Assembly: GCF_003403095.1 (NCBI RefSeq)
Contig: NZ_CP031555.1
Location: forward strand, 2,646,001-2,710,000
DNA: 64,000 nucleotides
From: Thalassospira indica
GTDB lineage: Bacteria > Pseudomonadota > Alphaproteobacteria > Rhodospirillales > Thalassospiraceae
Direction of reading: 5' to 3'
In this document: positions 56,455-64,000 of the stretch, one piece after another
How the letters are laid out: the number at the start of each line of letters is the position of its first letter
How positions within the stretch are numbered: the stretch's first letter is position 1
The notes under the pieces: model-generated
Seen by the model: only the letters and a program-made list of their open reading frames with translations
Databases searched by the model: none
Told to the model about the DNA's origin: nothing
Made by a program: the position numbers and the translations under genes

Positions 56455-57546
56455 CTAAAGATTAAGCTCTTTGTCTTTTGGCAGTTTTTCGAAATATTCC
56501 GCCACTTCGCGTGGATCGACCTGACCGATATCACCATGCTGCCATTTCGGCGCATGATCCTTATCGACAATCACCGCCCGCACACCTTCAAACAGGTCCG
56601 GCTTGCACACCATGCGCTGAGACAGGCGATATTCCATGTTCAGGACCTCTGCCAGCGACATATCGCCCCCCTGACGGATTTGTTCGAAACTGACGCACAG
56701 CGATGTCGGCGATTTGCCCAGCAACGTCTCAAGCGTCTCTGTGCCAAATGCACTGGCCGTATTCCGCAAGGCTTCAAATATCGCCGCAACACTGTCGCCA
56801 GCAAAGCAGTGATCGATCTCGCTGCGAATTTCTGAAAGTGACGCTGAACCGAACGGCGTTTCATGCTTGTTCAGGATATCATCGGCAATGGCAAAGCCAT
56901 CACCGTCCCACGCCGCATTTGCCAGCGCCCCCTTAATGGCATCCAGTTTCGCACTTTCCGCCCCATGGGTTGCGAGTCCGGCATAAAGACAATCTGCTGC
57001 CTTGATCCGCGCCCCGGTCAAACCAAGATACATCCCTATTTCGCCAGGACACCGCGGCAGGAAATAGCCCCCGCCGACATCCGGGAAAAATCCAATACCG
57101 GTTTCAGGCATGGCAAAAAGCGTGCGTTCGGTCACAACCCGGAACCGGCCATGAATTGAAACCCCGACACCACCGCCCATGGTAATCCCGTCCATCAGGG
57201 CGATATAGGGCTTTGGATAGGTCGCGACATAGTGGTTCAGGTGATATTCCCGACGATAAAATGCATCAAGCATCTCTTCGTCATCAACCTTGCGGGCATC
57301 ATAAAGACCACGAATGTCGCCACCTGCGCAGAATGCCTTTTCGCCGACCCCTTCAATGACAACGACTTTCACCGATGGATCCTGTTCCCAGGATTTCAGC
57401 TGCGCCATCATCATGTCGACCATCACCAGATCAAGCGCATTAAGCGCCTTGGGACGGTTCAACAGGATACGCCCAACCGGACCATCCTGCGAAAACAGAA
57501 CGGGGGCTTCGGCGCCAGTTTCCGATGAATTTGATGCAGTACTCAT
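56455..57546 (-). CDS. 3-hydroxyisobutyryl-CoA hydrolase (enoyl-CoA hydratase family)
   Basis: This 363-residue crotonase-fold protein has the oxyanion motifs CAGGDIRGLYDARK and MDGITMGGGVGVSIHGRFRV. The glutamate set FAMPETGIGFFPDVGGGYFLPR and the C-terminal half (LSQRMVCKPDLFEGVRAVIVDKDHAPKW) are typical of 3-hydroxyisobutyryl-CoA hydrolases rather than hydratases. It frees 3-hydroxyisobutyrate, the MmsB substrate. It begins 3 bases after the upstream dehydrogenase. Confidence 0.92.
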   Translation of the reverse strand: MSTASNSSETGAEAPVLFSQDGPVGRILLNRPKALNALDLVMVDMMMAQLKSWEQDPSVKVVVIEGVGEKAFCAGGDIRGLYDARKVDDEEMLDAFYRREYHLNHYVATYPKPYIALMDGITMGGGVGVSIHGRFRVVTERTLFAMPETGIGFFPDVGGGYFLPRCPGEIGMYLGLTGARIKAADCLYAGLATHGAESAKLDAIKGALANAAWDGDGFAIADDILNKHETPFGSASLSEIRSEIDHCFAGDSVAAIFEALRNTASAFGTETLETLLGKSPTSLCVSFEQIRQGGDMSLAEVLNMEYRLSQRMVCKPDLFEGVRAVIVDKDHAPKWQHGDIGQVDPREVAEYFEKLPKDKELNL

Positions 57547-57549
57547 AAC

Positions 57550-58689
57550 CTAGTCTTTCAGGGCTGCACGCGCGATGATCAGGCGCATGATTTCATTCGT
57601 ACCTTCAAGGATCTGGTGCACTCGCAGATCGCGCAAAAGTCGTTCAATAGGATATTCGCGAATATAACCATATCCGCCATGAAGCTGCAGTGCTTCGTTG
57701 CAGACATTAAAACCGATATCTGTCGCAAACCGCTTTGCCATGGCACAGAACTGTGTGGCATCGTCGGTCTTGTGATCAAGCTTCCATGCCCCTTTATGAA
57801 GCATCAGCCGCGCCGCTTCGAGTTCGGTTACCATATCGGCGAATTTGAACTGCAACGCCTGAAACTGATCAAGGCTTTTGCCAAACTGCTTGCGCACTTT
57901 CATGTGCTCGCGCGCATGCTCCATCGCCGCACGCGCCCCACCGATCGAACAGGCCGCAATGTTCAGCCGTCCACCATCAAGGCCCTTCATGGCGAATTTG
58001 AAACCTTCGCCCTCTTCGCCCAAACGGTTTTCGACCGGCACCTTGCAGTTACTGAAGATAACGGCTGCGGTCGGCTGACTGTTCCAGCCCATTTTTTCTT
58101 CAAGCTTGCCAAATGAAAGCCCCTCGGCGTCCTTCGGCACAATGAAGGTCGAAATGCCTTTCGGGCTCTCATCGCCGGTGCGCGCCATTACAACATAGAT
58201 GTCGCTGCGCGATCCGCCGGAAATAAACGCCTTCTCGCCATTCAGGATATAATGATCGCCATCCCGTTCGGCCCGGGTGCGAAGCGACCCGGCATCTGAT
58301 CCTGCCCCCGGCTCGGTCAGGCAATAACTTGCGAAATGTTCCATGGTGACAAGTTTGGGCAGATATTTCGCCCGTTGCGCATCATCGCCAAACGTATCGA
58401 TCATCCAGCAGGCCATATTATGGATCGAAATATACGCCGCTGTTGACGGACAAGCTGCCGCAAGCTCTTCAAAAATGACCGCAGCATCAAGGCGCCCAAG
58501 ACCTGTGCCACCATGTTCTTCGCCGGTATAGATCGCGGCAAAACCAAGTTCGGCTGCCTTGCGCAGGGTTTCTTCGGGAAATGTATGATTGGCATCCCAG
58601 TCGCCAGCATAGGGCGCCATTTCATTCTGCGCGAAATCCCGCGCAGCCTCGGCAAATGCCTGCTGATCTTCAGACAGGTTGAATTCCAT
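57550..58689 (-). CDS. Acyl-CoA dehydrogenase, probably isobutyryl-CoA dehydrogenase
   Basis: This 379-residue flavoprotein oxidises a short branched acyl-CoA. It has YCLTEPGAGSDAGSL (FAD and substrate site), RKQFGKSLDQFQALQFKFADM, QLHGGYGYIREYPIERLLRD and the catalytic Glu in ILEGTNEIMR. Grouping with 3-hydroxyisobutyryl-CoA hydrolase and mmsB makes isobutyryl-CoA (valine pathway) the likely substrate. The start at 58689 follows AGAGGCGG; a longer open frame runs through the operator and is unlikely. It is first of the operon. Confidence 0.9.
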   Translation of the reverse strand: MEFNLSEDQQAFAEAARDFAQNEMAPYAGDWDANHTFPEETLRKAAELGFAAIYTGEEHGGTGLGRLDAAVIFEELAAACPSTAAYISIHNMACWMIDTFGDDAQRAKYLPKLVTMEHFASYCLTEPGAGSDAGSLRTRAERDGDHYILNGEKAFISGGSRSDIYVVMARTGDESPKGISTFIVPKDAEGLSFGKLEEKMGWNSQPTAAVIFSNCKVPVENRLGEEGEGFKFAMKGLDGGRLNIAACSIGGARAAMEHAREHMKVRKQFGKSLDQFQALQFKFADMVTELEAARLMLHKGAWKLDHKTDDATQFCAMAKRFATDIGFNVCNEALQLHGGYGYIREYPIERLLRDLRVHQILEGTNEIMRLIIARAALKD

Positions 58690-58723
58690 TGGATCGCCGC
58701 CTCTTTTGCTTTTGTATTTTCCC

Positions 58724-58740
58724 TTTACGTAAACGTGAAA
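58724..58740 (-). promoter_or_regulatory. LiuR-like operator in the valine-catabolic promoter
   Basis: The string TTTACGTAAACGTGAAA (as written on the plus strand) closely resembles the ACGTnAACGT-type dyad of LiuR, the MerR regulator of branched-chain amino-acid breakdown, as I recall it from comparative work. It lies 35 bases before the acyl-CoA dehydrogenase start and just after a perfect TTGACA -35 box on the minus strand (58755-58750). No liuR gene is in the window. Confidence 0.55.
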
Positions 58741-58758
58741 TCGGCCTCTTGTCAATTC

Positions 58759-58780
58759 ATTCGGTATAATCGTACCGAAT
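58759..58780. promoter_or_regulatory. Perfect dyad in the divergent spacer between acyl-CoA dehydrogenase and metY
   Basis: Eight-base arms ATTCGGTA and TACCGAAT with a 6-base centre lie 4 bases upstream of the leftward -35 box. The left part includes TATAAT (58765-58770) on the plus strand, which could serve a rightward start, though no good -35 matches it. A TetR or GntR type site is possible. Confidence 0.45.
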
Positions 58781-58905
58781 TATCATAATTGTAATCACGG
58801 GTACTCGGTTCTCTATCCTTTCGGCAAATGTTTCTTGCGAATACCGGGTCGCTGCGCATACCCTCCTCACCTCAGCAATCACAATAAATCAGGGAAACAT
58901 CCATC

Positions 58906-60192
58906 ATGTCTTCGACCAAGCCGGAAACCATTGTCCTTCACGCCGGTTATCGTGCGGAACCGACAACCGGTTCTGTCGCCGTGCCGCTGTATCAAACCAC
59001 CAGTTATGAGTTCCGCGACACCCAGCATGCCGCAGATCTTTTTGCGCTCAAGGAACTGGGAAACATCTATACCCGCCTGATGAACCCGACCAATGACGTG
59101 CTTGAACAGCGCGTGGCTGCCCTTGAAGGTGGTGCTGCGGCTGTCGCACTGGCATCGGGTCAGGCTGCATCGACCTTCTCGATCCTGAACATCGCGCAGG
59201 CGGGCGACAACATCGTCAGCTCCACCGACCTTTACGGTGGCACCTGGAACCTGTTTGCCAACACCTTCAAACAGATGGGCATCGAAGTCCGCTTTGCTGA
59301 CCCGGCCGATCCGGAAAACTTCCGTCGCCTTGCCGATGACAAAACGCGCGCCTTCTACGCCGAAACCCTGCCCAACCCGAAACTACAGGTCTTCCCGATC
59401 CGCGAAGTTGCCGATATCGGTGATGATCTGGGCATTCCGCTGATCGTTGATAACACCGCAGCCCCGGTGATCTGCAAACCGATCGAACATGGCGCAAGCA
59501 TTGTCATGTATTCGACAACCAAATTCATTGCCGGTCATGGCACATCGGTTGGCGGGATCGTGGTTGATTCGGGTAAGTTCGATTGGGAAAAACATGCAAA
59601 ACGCTTCCCGCTTCTGAACGAACCAGACCCCAGCTATCACGGTGCCGTCTGGACCGAGGCAGTCAAACCGATTGGCCCGGTGGCCTACGCGATCAAACTG
59701 CGTTGCACCCTTCTGCGTGATGTTGGCGCGGCTGCGTCTCCGTTTAATTCGTTCCAGACCATTCAGGGCATGGAAACCTTGCCGCTTCGCATGGAACGGC
59801 ATTGCGAAAACGCGCTCAAGGTCGCCGACTTCCTGGCATCCCACCCGAAAGTCACCAAGGTCATCCATCCCAGCAAACAGGATGGCGAAGCCCGCCGTCG
59901 CGCGGACAAATACCTTAAAGGCGGTTTGGGTTCACTGATGGGCTTTGAACTGGCAGGCGGCAAAGACGCCGGCGAGAAATTCATCAACTCGCTGGAGCTG
60001 TTCTACCATGTCGCCAATATCGGCGATACGCGATCCCTTGCCATTCATCCGGCGACGACGACTCACAGCCAGCTTTCCGAGAAAGACCGTCTGTCATCAG
60101 GCGTGACCGACGGCTATGTCCGCCTGTCGATTGGCATCGAACATATTGATGACATTCTGGCGGATTTGACGCAGGCACTTGATAAAGCCTGA
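58906..60192 (+). CDS. metY: O-acetylhomoserine sulfhydrylase / aminocarboxypropyltransferase
   Basis: MetY makes homocysteine from O-acetylhomoserine and sulfide. The 428-residue PLP enzyme of the Cys/Met family shows ETIVLHAGYRAEPTTGSVAVPLYQTTSY at the start, NPTNDVLEQRVAALEGG, ALASGQAA and the Schiff-base Lys206 in MYSTTKFIAGHG. It ends with HPATTTHSQLSEKDRLSSGVTDGYVRLSIG. The length of about 430 points to MetY rather than the shorter MetB/MetZ. It links to the sulfur chemistry at the left end only in a general way. Confidence 0.93.
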   Translation: MSSTKPETIVLHAGYRAEPTTGSVAVPLYQTTSYEFRDTQHAADLFALKELGNIYTRLMNPTNDVLEQRVAALEGGAAAVALASGQAASTFSILNIAQAGDNIVSSTDLYGGTWNLFANTFKQMGIEVRFADPADPENFRRLADDKTRAFYAETLPNPKLQVFPIREVADIGDDLGIPLIVDNTAAPVICKPIEHGASIVMYSTTKFIAGHGTSVGGIVVDSGKFDWEKHAKRFPLLNEPDPSYHGAVWTEAVKPIGPVAYAIKLRCTLLRDVGAAASPFNSFQTIQGMETLPLRMERHCENALKVADFLASHPKVTKVIHPSKQDGEARRRADKYLKGGLGSLMGFELAGGKDAGEKFINSLELFYHVANIGDTRSLAIHPATTTHSQLSEKDRLSSGVTDGYVRLSIGIEHIDDILADLTQALDKA

Positions 60193-60220
60193 TCAGCCGA
60201 CACATCGCCCTATTTTAAAG

Positions 60221-60252
60221 AACCGGCCAGACAATTGTCTGGCCGGTTTTTT
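60221..60252 (+). terminator. Rho-independent terminator after metY
   Basis: A 28-base perfect palindrome (60221-60248; left half AACCGGCCAGACAA) is followed by a T run to 60252. It starts 28 bases after the metY stop. The left flank is A-rich (TTTTAAAG) but is not a clear reverse U run. Confidence 0.9.
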
Positions 60253-60293
60253 GTTGACGGTTTTGCATGCGCGCGATAACCAATATCGGCAAT

Positions 60294-60320
60294 ACATGCA
60301 TAACATGCAAAACAGGCATA
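60294..60320 (+). repeat. Three tandem 9-base repeats before the DeoR-type gene
   Basis: ACATGCATA, ACATGCAAA and ACAGGCATA follow each other without gaps and end 3 bases before the ATG of the regulator gene. DeoR-family regulators often bind tandem direct repeats, so this is a candidate autoregulatory operator. It covers the ribosome-binding region as well. Confidence 0.5.
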
Positions 60321-60323
60321 CAG

Positions 60324-61085
60324 ATGTCGAGCGTTTCAAGCCGTCAGGACGAAATCCAGAAACTCCTGCGCAGCCAGGGCACCGTTCATATCCATGATCT
60401 GGCCGCCCTCTTTCACGCATCCCTTGATACGATCCGGCGTGATCTGCGCCAGATGGAGGAAGATGGTTATTTGCGTCGCATTCATGGGGGTGCCGTTCTG
60501 CCCAATACGGCATCTGAAAGCTATGCTGACCGCGCACAGGAACTGCAACCCGAGCGGACTACGATTGCCCAAAAGGCCGCACGCGAACTGATCCCTGATG
60601 ATTGCGTGGCGTTTTTTGACAGCGGCACCACCATCTGCGAAGTCGCGCGCAACCTCAAACCTTCCTTTCGCGGAACAGTCATCACGGTCAATCCGATGAT
60701 CGCGGTCGAACTTGCCGATCACCCTCATGCCAACGTCATCATGTTGGGCGGCACGTTGCGAAAACAGGACATGGTGGTGTGCGGCCCGACGACCCTTGAT
60801 CAACTCAGAAACTTTAATGCCGATATCGCACTGCTTGGCACCTGCGCGCTTCACCCCGAGGCTGGCCTTTCGACCAGCAGCACCGAAGAACGCGCGACCA
60901 AGGCGGCCATGATCGCCCAATCGGCCGAGGTCATTGCCATCACCACCGCCGATAAACTTGAAACCAGTTTGCCGCACCGGGTCTGCGACATTGATGCGAT
61001 TTCCCATCTGGTCACCGGGCGCAAACTGTCAAACGGTTATCTTGCCAATTACACCCGGCGTGGTTTGAACGTCATTCAGGCCTAA
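60324..61085 (+). CDS. DeoR-family transcriptional regulator
   Basis: This 253-residue protein has the DeoR winged helix at about 7-60 (RQDEIQKLLRSQGTVHIHDL, DTIRRDLRQMEEDGYLRRIHGGAV). The sugar-phosphate-sensing DeoRC domain follows (FFDSGTTICEVARNL, TVNPMIAVELADH, MLGGTLRKQDMVVCGP, TTADKLETSLPH). I chose the ATG at 60324, with AGG 7 bases before it; the open frame upstream passes through the tandem repeats. It stands before an MFS transporter gene and may control it. The ligand is not known. Confidence 0.88.
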   Translation: MSSVSSRQDEIQKLLRSQGTVHIHDLAALFHASLDTIRRDLRQMEEDGYLRRIHGGAVLPNTASESYADRAQELQPERTTIAQKAARELIPDDCVAFFDSGTTICEVARNLKPSFRGTVITVNPMIAVELADHPHANVIMLGGTLRKQDMVVCGPTTLDQLRNFNADIALLGTCALHPEAGLSTSSTEERATKAAMIAQSAEVIAITTADKLETSLPHRVCDIDAISHLVTGRKLSNGYLANYTRRGLNVIQA

Positions 61086-61119
61086 ACGCCTGCCCTCGCC
61101 TTGCGGAGAAACTCGTTAA

Positions 61120-63377
<2,258 letters not shown>

Positions 63378-63404
63378 TTTCACCGCCGCCAAGGCAAGTA
63401 AGAA

Positions 63405-63430
63405 AAAAGGGCCTCAATCGAGGCCCTTTT
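63405..63430 (+). terminator. Rho-independent terminator after hemB
   Basis: Perfect 11-base arms AAAAGGGCCTC and GAGGCCCTTTT with an AATC loop lie 27 bases after the hemB stop. A-rich and T-rich flanks mean it can also stop the convergent HAD gene transcript. Confidence 0.88.
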
Positions 63431-63452
63431 GTTTTGGGAGGCGAACCTCAAA

Positions 63453-64000
63453 TCATGCGGACTTTGCCGCGATGCCATCCTCATCATCTTCAATGCCATG
63501 GCCAATCGCCCGCGCGCAGAAATGCGGACGCAGGCCGGACCGGGCAAACACGCCTTCGATATCCTGCCCATCAAGGAACCCGCCCTGATGGACCAGAAGG
63601 GTTTTGATGCCCGACGCCAATCCACCCAGCACATCGGTATGCACCGTATCGCCCACCATCAACACACGGCTGCGATCAACACCGGGATGGCGTTTCAGGA
63701 CTTCCTCAAACACATGGTGATACGGTTTGCCAACACATTGCGGCATGACACCGGATGCATCGCCCGCCAGATGCGCGAAGTACCCCGACTCAACCGAAAG
63801 GAAATCGCCCATCGGCGCACAGATATCGGGATTACCGACCAGAACCGGCCGCGGATTATCCTTAAGGCTCTGCTCCAGAAGCGCTTGCTGGGTATCGGTC
63901 CAACTATCGGAGTCAATCAACAGGAAGCCGCCAACCGCATCATAAAGCGCAGGGTCACTGCCAAGCGGCTGGACCCGACCGGGCAGAATGTCAAACGGCC
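63453..64000 (-). CDS. HAD-superfamily class IIA phosphatase (TIGR01459-like), 5' part outside the window
   Basis: The open frame runs from the stop at 63453 to the right edge; its start lies beyond 64000. The visible 182 residues hold PVLVGNPD, FGDFLSVESGY-like GDFLSVESGYFAHLAG, VGKPYHHVFEEVLKR with the motif-III lysine, and MVGDTVHTDVLGGLASGIKTLLV with the motif-IV Asp. This is the layout of class IIA (NagD-like) HAD phosphatases of the family TIGR01459 common in alphaproteobacteria. Motif I is not visible. The substrate is not known. Confidence 0.85.
   Translation of the reverse strand, partial: PFDILPGRVQPLGSDPALYDAVGGFLLIDSDSWTDTQQALLEQSLKDNPRPVLVGNPDICAPMGDFLSVESGYFAHLAGDASGVMPQCVGKPYHHVFEEVLKRHPGVDRSRVLMVGDTVHTDVLGGLASGIKTLLVHQGGFLDGQDIEGVFARSGLRPHFCARAIGHGIEDDEDGIAAKSA

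Noticed and set aside
58781..58905. SAM-II type riboswitch before metY
   Set aside because: Alphaproteobacterial methionine genes often carry one, but the conserved pseudoknot core could not be found in this leader.

Overview
The window looks like a chromosomal segment of a marine alphaproteobacterium of the Rhodospirillales, most likely Thalassospira or a close relative. I infer this from the gene content and order: a complete periplasmic Sox thiosulfate-oxidation cluster, an ectABC-ask ectoine operon, the dusB-ntrBC-ntrYX-trkA-hfq-hflX block, a fused ispDF, a Ros/MucR regulator, and a riboflavin operon with a RibBX-type protein. I see no prophage, insertion sequence, integron or CRISPR array. 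Both ends cut through genes.

Layout. Positions 1-103 hold the end of a membrane protein gene. Positions 131-12127 hold the sox cluster. soxXYZABCD, a monohaem cytochrome gene and soxF run leftward, soxV-soxW lie upstream of them, and soxS, the ArsR regulator soxR and a YeeE/YedE sulfur permease run rightward. A Tat-exported metallo-beta-lactamase-fold protein follows. A MarR regulator (ectR) stands divergent to ectA-ectB-ectC-ask (13284-18112). Next come mazG and an inositol-monophosphatase-like gene. Then comes a long leftward nitrogen and potassium regulation block read dusB, ntrB, ntrC, ntrY, ntrX, trkA, HAD, hfq, hflX (19941-31187).

Positions 31463-36679 are mixed housekeeping: a CcsA-like assembly protein, ispDF, yciB, cutA, two small or secreted proteins, tRNA-Pro(GGG), a MerR regulator and ihfA. 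Positions 36835-40941 hold fabH, plsX, yceD, a cytochrome bc1 chaperone and bamE. Positions 40971-48092 hold a leftward run rpiB, glyA, nrdR, ribD, ribE, ribB(X), ribH, nusB, thiL. mucR follows. A high-affinity branched-chain amino-acid transporter (livHMGF-DUF6867-livJ) and a valine-catabolic operon (acyl-CoA dehydrogenase, 3-hydroxyisobutyryl-CoA hydrolase, mmsB) form a functional neighbourhood at 49098-58689. The right end holds metY, a DeoR regulator with an MFS transporter, hemB and a partial HAD phosphatase.

How the genes work together. SoxXA, SoxYZ, SoxB and SoxCD carry out thiosulfate oxidation on the SoxY C-terminal cysteine. SoxV, SoxW and SoxS supply periplasmic reductant, SoxR is the likely repressor, and the YeeE-like permease handles sulfur. 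EctABC with a dedicated aspartokinase makes ectoine under osmotic control. The Liv system imports valine, leucine and isoleucine, and the neighbouring operon breaks down the valine skeleton. Its promoter carries a LiuR-like operator.

The genes themselves are mostly well-known families. The more unusual signals are in the spacers: a three-way-junction-like folded element between ectA and ectB, further hairpins inside the ect, sox and liv operons, tandem 9-mers before the DeoR gene, and several uncharacterised dyads.
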